From: Bremia lactucae
Taxonomy: Eukaryota > Oomycota > Peronosporomycetes > Peronosporales > Peronosporaceae
Assembly (NCBI RefSeq): GCF_004359215.1
Contig: NW_027152029.1
Coordinates: 1,080,246-1,115,891, forward strand
Direction of reading: 5' to 3'
Length of the DNA: 35,646 bases
A program made the position numbers and the translations under genes. The notes beneath the pieces were generated by a model that was not told where the DNA came from, did no database searches, and saw only the letters and a program-made list of their open reading frames with translations. This document shows positions 1 to 9,408 of the stretch, piece after piece (the first letter of the stretch is position 1; each line of letters starts with the position of its first letter).

Positions 1-207
1 TTGTCGAAGAACTCATCGATATAATCGACTTGTTCTTTCGGCAACGGCCATTGCCTGGTCACACAATACTTGGTGCCAGGTTCGAGGTCTATCTCGTGCC
101 CAATGCCCCTATCTGCTGGTAGGCGGCTCGGCACTTCTTCTGGGAACACATCGCGATGTTTCCACAGAACCTCAAAGAACGGACTGTCTCTCAAGGCATC
201 CCAGCCG
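1..207 (-). pseudogene. Gypsy reverse transcriptase fragment, inverted
   Basis: On the minus strand this stretch reads as the start of a Ty3/Gypsy reverse transcriptase, with 'RDSPFFEVLWKHRDVFPEE' followed by 'GTKYCVTRQWPLPKEQVDYI'. That is the region just upstream of the RT palm. It is open throughout and matches the RT start of element E3 near 21750-21985 better than the RT at 2260-2656, so it belongs to the E3 lineage. It runs off the left edge. At about 207 it abuts a + strand gag of the same lineage, so the two halves face away from each other, which points to an inversion or two separate insertions. The protein would copy element RNA into DNA in cytoplasmic particles, but nothing functional can remain here. 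Confidence 0.75.
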
Positions 208-960
208 TTAGCTGTTGAACGATGCGGTGTTGCGCAGCTCATCAAGGAAGATAGCCATATGGTATCACACGCCATGTCGCACCTGCGCGGTAAGGCCTTG
301 GAGTGGGCTTACTCGGCGCTTATGGCGGACAGAAAGGCGTTCCCTACATGGGCGATCTTCAATGAAAAGATTAGCGCCATGTACCAGCCGCCGAACAACG
401 AAGTGTTGCTTCAGGCGCGCTTCTTTGGAGCGTGACAGGCGAAGCGACCTCTGCAAGAGTATGTGCAAGAGATTCGCTCGCTGTCGGCGTCCATTACCGT
501 AGGTCCGATTCCGGAGCACATTAAGGTGCCCACGTTTATGAACGGACTACGGCATTGCCCATCGCGACAGGCCCTTTTCAGAAAGGTGCCGTCGACGATA
601 GATGAGGCAATCCAAATTTCCTTAGTTAAGGAGCAATCCTACGACAGTGCCTCGGCAATAGCTTGGTATAAGCCGTCGACCGAGAGGTCAGATGCCACTC
701 CTATGAAGTTGGGCGATGCAGACGTTGTCTGCTATTATATGTGCGGAAGCACGAAACATTTACGCCCTGCCTGCCCTCTTCAAAATTCACGTAAAGCTCG
801 AAAGAGCTCCAACTCCGACCTGTACCAGAGACCTGGTACGGTGCGGAAAAACGTCGATACCCAGTAGGTGCGGGGCGCCCTTCTGGGGAAGACCTAGGCT
901 CTGTTGAACCTCAAGGAGGTGAGAATAAACAGAACCTAGCCCCAATTAGCTCGGTGCTCA
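208..960 (+). pseudogene. Gypsy gag fragment (capsid and nucleocapsid)
   Basis: The frame holds a retrotransposon gag core that forms the particle shell. It includes 'AMSHLRGKALEWAYSALMAD', 'SASITVGPIPEHIKVPTFMN' and a zinc-knuckle segment 'CYYMCGSTKHLRPAC' near 730-775. The knuckle is unusual, with CX3C instead of CX2C at its start; the sister copy at 21162-21203 has the canonical CX2CX4HX4C. One TGA at 433-435 interrupts the frame where the sister copy has CGA, a C-to-T nonsense change. A TAG at 865-867 and later stops separate it from the protease, which lies in the same frame, so gag and protease were probably one polyprotein. The N-terminal third is missing because the sequence begins abruptly after the inverted RT scrap. 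Confidence 0.8.
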
Positions 961-1428
961 ATGGTACGGGGCGAGTACAAGCCTGGCTTGCTAGTCGCTC
1001 AAGCGACTGTAAAGAGCTTTGATAAGCCGTGGTCAATTTTAATTGAATCAGGAGCGTCTTGCAATTATGCTCGACGCCTTTTGCTTGAAGGAAGTCAACA
1101 ATACGTTAAGGCGCTTAGAGCGCATGAAGGTGATACAATCACTGTTCGCTTAGCGACTGGGACTCGTGTCACTGTTTCCAAAGCTCCATTGAACTTAGGT
1201 ATAAAGCTTCTGGACTTTGACAGAATGGAACTCTGTCTCGTCCTTGATCTGAATTCGAGATATAATCTCATCCTTGGTATGGCCTGGTTAGAACACCATG
1301 AGCCATGGATCGATTGGAGGTCTAAGATCTTAGGCACCACGCGCAATGTTCATAGCAATGTTTTGGAGAGTCATGAACCCACCTTTGCTAGGCAACAAAA
1401 GCGCTATTGGCGCGGATCATTTAAATGA
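961..1428 (+). pseudogene. Gypsy aspartic protease (retropepsin) fragment
   Basis: This 155-codon open stretch is a retropepsin, the aspartic protease that cuts the retroelement polyprotein. The active-site region reads 'SILIESGASCNYARR'. The catalytic Asp of the family D-[ST]-G motif is Glu here (codon GAA), so the enzyme is probably dead. Further on are 'VRLATGTRVTVSKAPLNLG' and the second hydrophobic loop 'YNLILGMAWLEHHEPWIDWR', where retropepsins carry ILG. It ends at a TGA at 1426-1428 and shares frame with the gag upstream. The 468-bp opening in otherwise broken surroundings suggests a fairly recent loss. Confidence 0.75.
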
Positions 1429-2125
1429 GTCTGTCAGTGTTTTAGACATTGGCATGTCTGAGTTAATAAACTCTAATGCTTAAAACATTAATTCTGAGCC
1501 CGACTCAGCGAAAAAGTGGAACGGCACGTGCTCCGTCGAGTGACACTCGTTATAATAACGATTCACTAAATGCTGAAAGCTTTGTTGGCCTAAGGCCGAA
1601 TCATCAAGGGTGCAATATCCCTGAGATACGTGGAGTGGCACGTCTAAGTCCACCGAGTATGGTTGGCCGAGGTGGCACCATACTGAGTGTCAATAGTGAC
1701 ACCGTTGGCGGTTTGCAAGGACCACAAGGGTGCAAAAGTCCCTGAGATACGTGAAGTGGCACGTCTAAGTCCACCGAGTGTGGTCGGACGAGGTGGCACC
1801 ATTCTGAGTGTCAATAGTGACACTATTGGCGGTTCGTCAGGGCATTTTGGGCCAAACCCTTCTAATGCACGTGAAGCGACACGTAAACGTTCGCTGGATA
1901 AGGAAGTTGAGTCTTGTCGGGTGTCAAATTAGACACCACGTCTTGTATAGAACTAATACAGGCTGGAAAATCTGGAGACGTGAATGCCCCGGTCTCTAAG
2001 AGGCGTATTGTCTCCTCTCCAAGACAGGAGGGACACGAAGCGTTTATACCTTTTCAAAGTGATACGAGTGAGCAATTACACACGCTTGTAAATGGTGTAA
2101 CCGGTAACATTGACGGGTAGTTAGC
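1429..2125 (+). other. Protease-RT linker with stops, no separate gene
   Basis: This stretch lies between the protease and the RT of the left-hand element. Short open pieces occur in several frames but none is recognisable. By position it is the linker of a Gypsy polyprotein, broken by several stops and at least one frameshift: the protease is in the frame of position 961, the RT in that of position 2162. It contains the tandem duplication listed separately. Confidence 0.5.
1605..1841 (+). repeat. Two-copy tandem repeat, period about 121 bp
   Basis: The segment starting CAAGGGTGCA at 1605 recurs at 1725. The two units differ by a few substitutions and about one inserted base. Translated, both contain 'ARLSPPS' and 'VGRGGTILSVNSDT'. 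It lies in the polyprotein linker and probably arose by local duplication. Confidence 0.8.
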
Positions 2126-2656
2126 CTTGCGGCAACCCCTTCGTTACATGCTCTTTTAGGGGTGGTCATTCGACAAACAATTGAGTTAAACTCATCGTCA
2201 CTTCTCGACGAAGCTGTCCTGGATGACACAAAAGCTACACTTAGTGCGCGGAATGGGTCATCGATCCTTAAAGATCCTAAGGATCCATTTTATTCCTTGA
2301 TAAAGGAATTTCAAGACGTAATATGTAATAATCAGCCGTCTGTTTAACCTACGGATAGAGGTGTTTGTCATAAAATTGACTTGGTTCCGGGAACCAAACA
2401 CTGTGTCACAAGACAATGGCCTTTACCAAGGGAGAAGTGTGACGTCATTGACGATTTCTTCCGTGCTAAGCACGAGGCTGGAATGGTACGAGAGAACAAA
2501 TCTCCTCATTCGACACCGTCATTTTGTGTCAAAAAGCCAAATGGTAAACTGCGCATTGTACATGCTTATAATAAGCTTACGTTGGCGATTGAGTTATCTC
2601 CGAAGTTAACTTCAGAAATGCTATCAGATCAAGTGTATAAGCGCTCCTACACTTGA
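2126..2656 (+). pseudogene. Gypsy reverse transcriptase N-terminal fragment
   Basis: The frame reads through the pre-RT linker ('LIKEFQDVICNNQPSV'), a TAA at 2345-2347, then 'GTKHCVTRQWPLPREKCDVI' and 'HSTPSFCVKKPNGKLRIVHA', the fingers region of a Ty3/Gypsy RT. The expected template-strand motif (LDL.DGYYQ) and the catalytic FDD box are absent. After about 2590 the sequence no longer follows the family and the frame stops at 2656. The rest was lost, probably at the junction with the minus-strand element M1 that follows. Its wording differs from the RT at 1-207, so it is a second RT lineage or a composite. Confidence 0.7.
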
Positions 2657-2989
2657 TCCACTGTTTACTAAGACATTAATGCTTCAATTTTCTCTTTAAA
2701 ACTTCTTCTTAAAGGTACGTGGAAACGTTTGACCACATGATTCTGGAGACTTATCCCCACAGATTCTTGGGGACTTATTCCCTCAAGTCCCAACTGCCTC
2801 TAGCTGCGGTTGCGCTAACACAGCGAGATCCTCTACGATCGACTTTCTAGTCGATCAAAGACTTTTGCTCTGTCTCTTATAGACAGGATTTCAAAATTTC
2901 TTGGATATTGCTGTTTGAGCAAGCATCCTTGTTTCGAAACACTCAACTTATTCGAGTGGTCAAACTTTCAGCGCTGCCTGTGCTTGTGC
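2657..2989 (-). other. Post-protease spacer of minus element M1
   Basis: On the minus strand this follows the M1 protease and would be the linker toward RT. No RT motif is visible, so M1 is truncated here against the + strand RT fragment. It has many short inverted repeats, for example 2837-2843 with 2850-2856 and 2870-2875 with 2881-2886. Confidence 0.45.
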
Positions 2990-3970
2990 TCAGCCGTCGG
3001 GATCTAACTCCACAGTGTGTTGGCCATTCACACTGAGGTCTTGTGCAGTCGTGCTAACGACCGAACCACAAGTGAGGCCATCGCACTCACTCGTAGGACA
3101 TCCACACGCTTGTGGACGCTCCAAGACGTTGATCAGTTGGCCATCTAATGAACGAGAGACAGACATCGTCACGGCTTGCTGCTGCCATTTTATACATGGC
3201 TCGTACTCTCTGAGCCATAGTAATCCACGGATGACATTAAATTTGTCATCCAAATCTAGTTCGATGAAATCATTATCGTACTGTTTACCCTTTAACGTGT
3301 ATTAGATATCAACTACACGTTCCCTTACCGTTACAGATGCGCCTGTTGCTAGGCGCCCTGTCATCCTCGTTAAAGAGGTATCGCGCTTAATAAATCTGAG
3401 TCAGAGATTTTCTAGCAATTGGCGTCTAACAAAATTATTAGACGCCCCACAGTCGTCTAGGGACTAAACTGGAAACTTATTAGACACTTCTATTTTCAGG
3501 GTGATAAGGTTAACCTCACCCCCTAGGGCAGTAGTTACACACAATGTTTGTGTGTGAGAAGCAACTTTCTTCAAAAACCTGCATATTCTTTTGACGTTGC
3601 TGGACTAGTAGGGCGCTCCGCACCTTCTGACCCCGACCATATTTTGACGATCCGCCTCGCCGTTGCGTATTCGCAACAGTGGCGGATTCACGTCCTCCGC
3701 TTTTCCTAGCGAGAGGTCGGTCTTTTCGCTAAGTGTTTTTAGGCACTGGCCGTGGGGACTACACTCATAGGCGTATTGGCCCGTCTTTTGACAACGATAA
3801 TATTTTTGTAACGGTTAAAGAGCGAGGTTTCTCGCTCTCTATATACGAGAGGTCCATGGGTTCTGGTCCTCCATTATATTGTCGCCTCAGCGGACGATAT
3901 GCACCCCCCGAGTAGTGACCGTTCCGCTACGGAGATCGCTTGGTCGAGCAACTAAATCAAGCGAGAACAT
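2820..3970. repeat. Dense array of short inverted repeats in M1
   Basis: Perfect stems I located are 2837-2843/2850-2856, 3101-3106/3111-3116, 3196-3202/3212-3218, 3229-3235/3245-3251, 3339-3344/3351-3356, 3421-3428/3439-3446, 3662-3667/3672-3677, 3819-3826/3831-3838 and 3936-3942/3958-3964. They lie inside gag-protease coding sequence of the minus-strand element. Stems of 8 bp with short loops are not expected at this rate by chance. Confidence 0.75.
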
Positions 3971-4660
3971 GTGGGTCTTAACAGGTCCGTCTGCGAGACC
4001 TTTGATAGACATAGTTACCTGTGTTTGTTCATACTAATGATACAACCGACCAGATATCGTGTATTTTGGGCGTAAGCGTGAATGTCACGCTTGCCCTGCT
4101 TCAAAACCAGGAGCTCGGCTTGAGCCCTAAATTCAGGACGTGGTTGCTCAAAAATGTTCGTTTGAGCCGGGTCTTACAGAAAACATACGAAGCAAAGACT
4201 AATGAGTCGTGAAGCTTGAGCCCAAGGCCCAAGATTTCGCACGTTCGGCTAAGTTGGACATGCCAAATGTCACTTTCGTCGCATCATCACTGATACGGCG
4301 AGCTTTTATGGCGACGTCTAACTCGACGAATTATTTCAAAAGGGAATCGCTTTTGACTCCCTTAAACCTAAATATTTCGATCTTTAGGCCTTCGGTTCGA
4401 CGCGGAACCGTCGGCTCATTAGCAGCATATAGATGCTGCTGTCTCAACAGTTCCAATCGTTGAGCACCCTGTTCTCTCAACACCTCCGCAAGTTGAGAGC
4501 CTTGCCGGTGAAGCAAGGCTACTTTCTCTCGGGCCGCGACGAGTTGGTGTTGTATGAACTCGGCTATGGCAGCATGCTGTTCATCTCATCCCAGAGCGTA
4601 CAGCTTGGCGCCAACGGCTGACCCGCCACGACTGAACTCATTTGTTAGATCGCTCTCCAT
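2990..4660 (-). pseudogene. M1 gag-protease, Gypsy element on minus strand
   Basis: Read on the minus strand, the ATG at 4660 opens 'MESDLTNEFSRGGSAVGAKL', then a helical stretch (4516-4400) with 'QLAEVLREQGAQRLELLRQQ' and the capsid 'KIEIFRFKGVKSDSLL'. The nucleocapsid knuckle near 3800 is degenerate: 'YYRCQKTGQYAYEC' has lost the first Cys and the His. The protease active site near 3460 reads 'DDCGASNNF', a DCG instead of DSG/DTG that recurs in A2, so it looks like a family trait. The end is 'DDKFNVIRGLLWLREYEP' (3253-3200). Several stops and frameshifts break it; the first is a TGA at codon 25. Its 5' LTR and primer site lie just upstream on the same strand. Gag packages element RNA and the protease matures the particle. 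Confidence 0.8.
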
Positions 4661-4783
4661 TTAATGTCACTCAAATGAGGAATCCCTTAACGCGTGGCGT
4701 GCTAAGTTCTTGATGGGTTGGAAGCTCCCTTCTTCTTCATCCAACATGTCCATGTTGGATGGAACGTGTGTAGGTCGTTTAAC

Positions 4784-4802
4784 GGACTACGAAGTGCCAC
4801 CA
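4784..4802 (-). promoter_or_regulatory. M1 primer-binding site and hairpin leader
   Basis: Two bases inside the M1 LTR end, the minus strand reads TGGTGGCACTTCGTAGTCC. It starts with TGG, the complement of a tRNA CCA end, as in LTR elements that prime with tRNA. A2 has TGGTAGCACTTTGTAGTCC in the same place. Downstream on the minus strand, 4739-4760 is a perfect 9-bp hairpin with a 4-nt loop. The tRNA identity was not determined. Confidence 0.6.
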
Positions 4803-4804
4803 GT

Positions 4805-5164
4805 TGTAACAAGGCACCTTTCACTAGTACTGATAAGTACTAGTTAATTTTACACTGATTACAGTGTAGGTGAGGTGCCTCGAAACTTCAGGTACACAAG
4901 GATACGACATAAGGTTTCTAAGCTGCTAAGGGCTTAGCTACCAAAGGTGTTTAAAAAGATTAGAATTAGAGAAAAGCAAAACTGTATTAGTAAATATCTT
5001 ATATTTACTACTGCAGTTATTATATAAATATCTAACCAAGTATGGCTCCTCCTTGCGCACCACACAATCGTGTCTTAAAGGGGTTGATTTGGACTTAAAA
5101 TAACGGAACAATAAAGCTAATGTCTTATTCCCTGAGTGGTACCCACTGAAGCAGGGGTACCACA
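4805..5164 (-). mobile_element. M1 5' LTR (minus orientation)
   Basis: On the minus strand the LTR begins near 5162-5164 with TGGTACCC or TGTGGTACC and ends GTTACA at 4805, immediately followed by the primer site and the M1 gag. A related copy is at 32059-32375. Shared blocks in forward order are TGTAACA, a TTAGCTAC block, AAAACTGTATTA, TTGCGCACC and TTGATTT.GACTTAAA. Short palindromes occur near its end (TAGTACT/AGTACTA; TACACTG/CAGTGTA). It cuts into the antisense ORF of A1, so M1 inserted after A1. The outer boundary is uncertain by a few bases and no target duplication could be checked because the other end is lost. Confidence 0.7.
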
Positions 5165-5575
5165 AGAAATTTTATTACGATGGCATACGCCATCGTCATC
5201 ACCACGCACAGAAATATGTGCGGGTGACGGCACGGGAGACGGTACTGGCAATGAAGAATCATCCTCATAGTCGGAACCGAACATGATGTAGCGATTGCTA
5301 CCAGCACGTCTACTCGTATGAGCCCCCTCATTTGAAGGCTCATATTCAGCCGCCTGACGATGGTCAGGCGACTATTCTGTTCTTCCCGAGTCGGCCATTT
5401 CTTCCGACTCGCATTTATAGTCGACCTCCAAAGAGGGATCACATTCACGTGGTGTATCGCCACGTGCGCCCACAACATTTAGAGTTGCGGGAGAAGATAA
5501 TGCGTCGCCCGCGGCTGCACGAACCGCAGCCGAAGGTGCCGCACTATTCGCATACCACATGGACTTGTTACCCAT
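5165..5575 (-). pseudogene. Antisense ORF between A1 pol and 3' LTR
   Basis: The minus strand opens with a true ATG at 5575 ('MGNKSMWYANSAAPSAAVRA') and stays in one frame for 137 codons to the M1 junction, with a single TAG at 5372-5374. After the stop it continues with 'IMFGSDYEDDSSLPVPSPV'. It is Ala/Ser-rich at the start, then acidic and Ser/Pro-rich. It begins about 105 bp inside the polypurine tract of A1 and runs toward pol, opposite to the element. I recognise no domain. E3b has an antisense frame in the same position with a similar Ala/Ser-rich and acidic make-up. It is cut by the M1 LTR at about 5164. Some frame openness may come from the many inverted repeats, so coding status is inferred. 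Confidence 0.45.
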
Positions 5576-5650
5576 GCGATCGAATTAAAAATGATGAATC
5601 TGACCAATCAACATCGTTTTCAATAAAGTGGTATTAAAGTAACCACTTTA
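5177..5650. repeat. Inverted-repeat array in A1 3' region
   Basis: Perfect stems are 5177-5184/5189-5196 (8 bp, loop 4), 5351-5358/5363-5370 (8 bp, loop 4), 5387-5394/5404-5411 (8 bp, loop 9), 5446-5452/5460-5466 (7 bp) and 5624-5632/5642-5650 (9 bp, loop 9). They cover the antisense ORF and the stretch before the polypurine tract. Confidence 0.8.
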
Positions 5651-5679
5651 CGCAATGGCAGTCATAGTGATTGTCGTTT

Positions 5680-5692
5680 AAGGGAGGGGTGA
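5680..5692 (+). promoter_or_regulatory. Polypurine tract of A1
   Basis: AAGGGAGGGGTGA sits directly before the TGTAACG start of the LTR at 5693. This is where LTR elements prime plus-strand DNA synthesis, and it marks 5693-6128 as a 3' LTR of a + strand element. Confidence 0.75.
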
Positions 5693-6128
5693 TGTAACGA
5701 TGTGTATTGTTACATATATTTTACACTTAAAGGCTGTTAATTAATATATTATCTAAAAGGTAGATAACATTTGGAGAATATTACTTTACATGGTAATATT
5801 CTACAAGCCTATCCATTGGTAGATTTAGATTATTTTACATACTTTCTCCGCGGTCCAGTTAGCGCTGGACGCGCGCAAAGAGAAAGACAGATAAGACTTT
5901 TAGTACATGTTTTGTATTATAATAAAGTTAGTATTGAAGTAGATAGACGAGAAGAACTTAATTATATTCATACAGTTTTTAAGTGACCCTCTTTAAAGCA
6001 AGTGTTTTAAATAGAGTCTTCCTCTGCACGTGCTAGTGTACGTGAAGTGACGTGAGGCACCACTCGCACTGAGGCAGTGCGAAGTGGACTTGTACTGAAG
6101 TAGTACAAGTCGGCAGTGCCCCGTTACA
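5693..6128 (+). mobile_element. A1 3' LTR
   Basis: This 436-bp sequence runs from TGTAACG to CCGTTACA. It is related along its whole length to the LTR at 33729-34164, which is also 436 bp and is followed by a primer site and gag. Shared landmarks are GTTAATTAAT, TTTGGAGAATA, CTCCGCGGTCCAG, CGCTGGACGCGCGC, AGACAGATAAGACTTT and GTGTACGTGAAGTGACG. Near the end are two perfect hairpins, 6064-6071/6075-6082 and 6088-6096/6102-6110. A1 lost most of its body: M1 lies to the left and no partner 5' LTR is in the window. The right flank is the Mutator-like remnant. Confidence 0.85.
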
Positions 6129-6129
6129 G

Positions 6130-6960
6130 TCAATGCACCAAGCAACAAATTAAAATTTGCATTGGATATTCCAAAGTTACAATGGATATGCCTTGTAAGT
6201 ATGACATCATGCGAATTTTGAGAGCTGGGGAGACACTTCAAATAAACCGAATTTATCTGCAGTGGCACCTGGATCCGCCGATTATCCCCTTGATCTTGGC
6301 TGAGGGTGACATCCATGTGCGAGTTTTTCTAGACTCAGTTGCTGCAAATGGAAGAAAACCTACATCACAGTAAAATGTCATAGCAGGAGAGATAATGCGG
6401 CTGTTAGATATCAATATGCTTGAACCCTCTATGAAAATCAGAACACGCGGCCGCCCTCTAAGTTCAAAAAAAGTCTTCGAACACTACAACACGGTGCGAT
6501 CCTTCTAATTTCGAATATATTGAGCAGCCTAATTTCAACGAAAAGGCCAAACGTAATTGTGAAACATGTAGGCGATCTGGCCACCTTTCAGACGGAAGAA
6601 GGGCCCATTGTTTGGAAATCCTATGAAATTGCAATTAAAACCAAATGAGAAAGAATTTAATCAGAAAGAAGGTAAAGGTAAACACTTTGAGCGTGCAAAA
6701 GAAACCATGAGACAGGTAAGCCTGTTGCGACCTGGGGACGACGGAGATCAGTTTGATATGCTTCTCTTTGACTATTTGGCCGATTTGACAGATGTATCCA
6801 CTGATGGAAATTGATGATATCGAGCGCTGAATGTCATCCTGTCAGCCTTGGCTATCCACAGAACTCATACATGCAAATGCGCAGTATCATCTACCAAGAG
6901 TTGACTGGAAGCAATAAGGAATTTATTAAGTAATGTGTAGAGAGGAATATGTCGAAATAA
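6130..6960 (+). pseudogene. Mutator-like transposase C-terminus with OTU-like protease remnant
   Basis: The + strand first reads 'MPCKYDIMRILRAGETLQI' and 'YLQWHLDPP', resembling the end of a SWIM zinc finger and the segment after it in Mutator-like transposases; the His expected after PCR/PCK is Tyr. Next come an AT-hook-like 'RTRGRP', then 'FEYIEQPNFNEKAKRNCETC' with a C-x2-C...GH zinc-knuckle pattern. Finally there is 'LTDVSTDGN', two TGA codons, 'YRALN', then 'YPQNSYMQMRSIIYQELTG' in another frame. OTU cysteine proteases carry DGNC..RA at this site, so the stops replace the catalytic Cys region. The gene is frameshifted repeatedly and its 5' part is missing where the A1 LTR begins. Identification rests on motif wording only. 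Confidence 0.5.
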
Positions 6961-8559
6961 TGGCTAATATTTTTCCAGACAACATTTAATTGGATGGATC
7001 AGGTGCAGCGCCTTTTAGATTTTGAATGTTGATGCCTAACCACGGTCTTTCGGCCACTACGCTCTTTTCCAAATCCGACGGATGTTCAACCAATCTACCG
7101 ATGTTTGATATTGAACAATAATCCACCGATTGTACTCGGATATATAATAAGAAATCAATCCGTTGCGTTGAAGCTAAGACCTGCAGCACCAGTACTGTAA
7201 GTCAGTGCGTACTGGACAAAACTGTTGGAAGTCAATAAGGCCTCATATAGCACTAGGCTGTACGACGTAATAGATAAAGTGAGAATTAGAATTACTGAGC
7301 CTAGGCTCAACCTGTCTTACGCTAACCGATCCTATATTGCCAACCGCAGCTGCTCGGTGCTTCTCATCCCTGGCCGGAGACATAATCTTCAACAGAAACA
7401 CCACAACCCTTAAGCTAAGGTCTGGCTATAGCTCTTTGAAATGAAAAACTGTCTTTAACTGCTTGCGCGCCGATCATTACATTTTACCAGGGAAGGTTTA
7501 GGAAAGAGAACATGTTTTCCTTCAATAGAAGGCCAGTGATACATTTGATTGGTGTTGACCTAATGCCATTCTTCCAATTCTTTTACTCACATCCGTCACA
7601 TTCCTTTACAATGCATTTTCACCTCTGATATAAAATTTGTTAATTTTGCCATTCCATTTAAAAAAATGTACCTCGGCTTGTATTCATAACTATCTTGTCA
7701 CTATTTGAATTCCTTCGCTTGCTGAATTGTAAAATTTTGTTCACTTAACCAGTTTCTCTGAAAGTCAGTATGAAATGCAGAAAAAAACAAGCGAAGTATA
7801 CCAAGAGATGGAGGTGTTTGCGATGATTATTTTGCGGCAAATTTCATCAAAACGGGCTTAAATTGGTTTGTGGGCGATTTTCAAAAAGATCCAAAATGAT
7901 TTCCGAAAGCACAGAAACTGAATTGATCAGAATGAAGTATAGTCACGTGGGGGGAGGAAATTAGCAACAGTGGGGGTGAGATTACCAATGCCCTAAAATT
8001 AGTATCATTTAATAATAGGATTGTTATTTTCTTGTGCTTGTTTCGTAGAAGGTAAAAAGGATCTGAATGTATTGAAGCATATCAACCTAGCTAACTCTTC
8101 TGTCCGTTACCATCGATCGCTTTCTGATAAGTCGTAAGAGTCGCTTTCCTTCTTCCAGGTTCGATTCGCCTTCTTCACAGATCGCTCCGCCTTCTCAGAG
8201 GATCGCGACCTTTCAACATGAACTGCGTCCTTTCAACAGGGATCCGCTTACTACCCCCCAGTTTTCGCTAACCAGCCCCCCCCCCAAATGCAGACCCCCT
8301 AAGCTTAAGTCGCGAGCTATGTTTTCCTGCATTTTAATAAACGAATTTTGACGGGCTGTACGTATATATGACAAAATGGCAAAGGCTTGCATATGGAAGC
8401 TGAAAACGGCAGAATCTTCGGTCGGCAATAGTATTTCTTGAGAACGAACGGGTTCTTAGCAGCTGATCGATGGACGAAATTGTCCTTTATGAGAAGATTC
8501 GGATGGAACGTTTACGTCCCAATCCTGGGAGTCTTTGAAGACAATTTTTTATATTAGGA
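6961..8559. other. Intergenic sequence, no recognisable gene
   Basis: I found no retroelement motif, no long open frame and no clear repeat here. Openings of 60-71 codons (for example 7225-7413 + and 8213-8428 -) look random. There is a C-rich run near 8275-8285 and a 12-bp palindrome at 7297-7308. Unlike the retroelement parts, I saw no hairpins with stems of 8 bp or more and loops of 10 nt or less. Confidence 0.5.
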
Positions 8560-9408
8560 TTTTACCATATTCAAGGATGTATTCCCTGAATCCGTACCGT
8601 GCAACTTGCCTACGGATAAAGGTACTCGCACGAAATCAACCTGATACCAAGTTCGAAATATTGTTTCATGAAGCAATAGCCATTTCCTCGTGAGGAAGTA
8701 TTAGCGATCGACAAATTCTTTATGCTTGGCAGCGGGCTATAGCTCTTTGACCTTGTGTGTGCGTAAAGCAACAGGAGGGTGGTGGATTGTGAATGCGCTC
8801 AATAAATTGGACGCTACAACGTTACTGGCTCAAACGCCGACACCTCAAAAAAACGTAATTAATTAATGGTTTGTCAAAGAGTGCTATCTTTTCTTCAATG
8901 TATCTAATGGATGGATTCTAATAGATCCTTTTGCGTAAATATATTTCCCGTTCGCAGCAGTAAAACACTCAAGCGGAAAGATATGGGATTGGCTCGTCAT
9001 GCCACAGGGACTTAGCAATATGCCTGCGACATTTAAAAAATGCGTAATTAATCTGTTGAGATCGGTACGGGATTTCCCACTGAGTTCTTTTGATGATGTC
9101 TTATTTTATAGCAGAGCCATGAACGGAAAGTCGGACGTTGAAGTAAATCGTATCCACGTCCGAAAATTCTTACACTTGTGCGTAAACATAAATTGTATGC
9201 AAATCTCAAGAAGTGTATTTTCGCTGCAATCAAATTACCACTTTTTGGGTGCACCGTAGGTAAACACGGTGTGAGACCTGATCGGAAACAGATCAAGGCG
9301 AGCACCGACTGGACTGTGCCAGTCGATGTAAAGAGACTTCGAAAATTCCTCGGCTTAGCGGCGTATTTACGTAAGTACTCCCGCGATCATCCCGAAATGA
9401 CGTAGGTG
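8560..9408 (+). pseudogene. E1 reverse transcriptase, decayed
   Basis: Across shifted frames the + strand reads 'FKDVFPESVPCNLPTDKGTR', 'ATGGWWIVNALNKLDATTLL', 'DWLVMPQGLSNMPATF', 'SFDDVLFYSRAMNGKSDVE' and 'LRKFLGLAAYLRKYSRDHPE'. These are in order the fingers, the palm with the catalytic FDD box near 9088-9096, and the thumb of a Ty3/Gypsy RT. The LDL.DG motif between them is scrambled near 8890-8920. Stops and frameshifts are frequent. The sequence jumps from the thumb directly to an integrase core at about 9409, so RNase H and the integrase zinc finger are deleted. No gag or 5' LTR is visible to the left. Confidence 0.8.

Noticed and set aside
8213..8428. Minus-strand 71-codon opening
   Set aside because: It spans a C-rich run, has no domain and no second copy, and its length is ordinary for chance.
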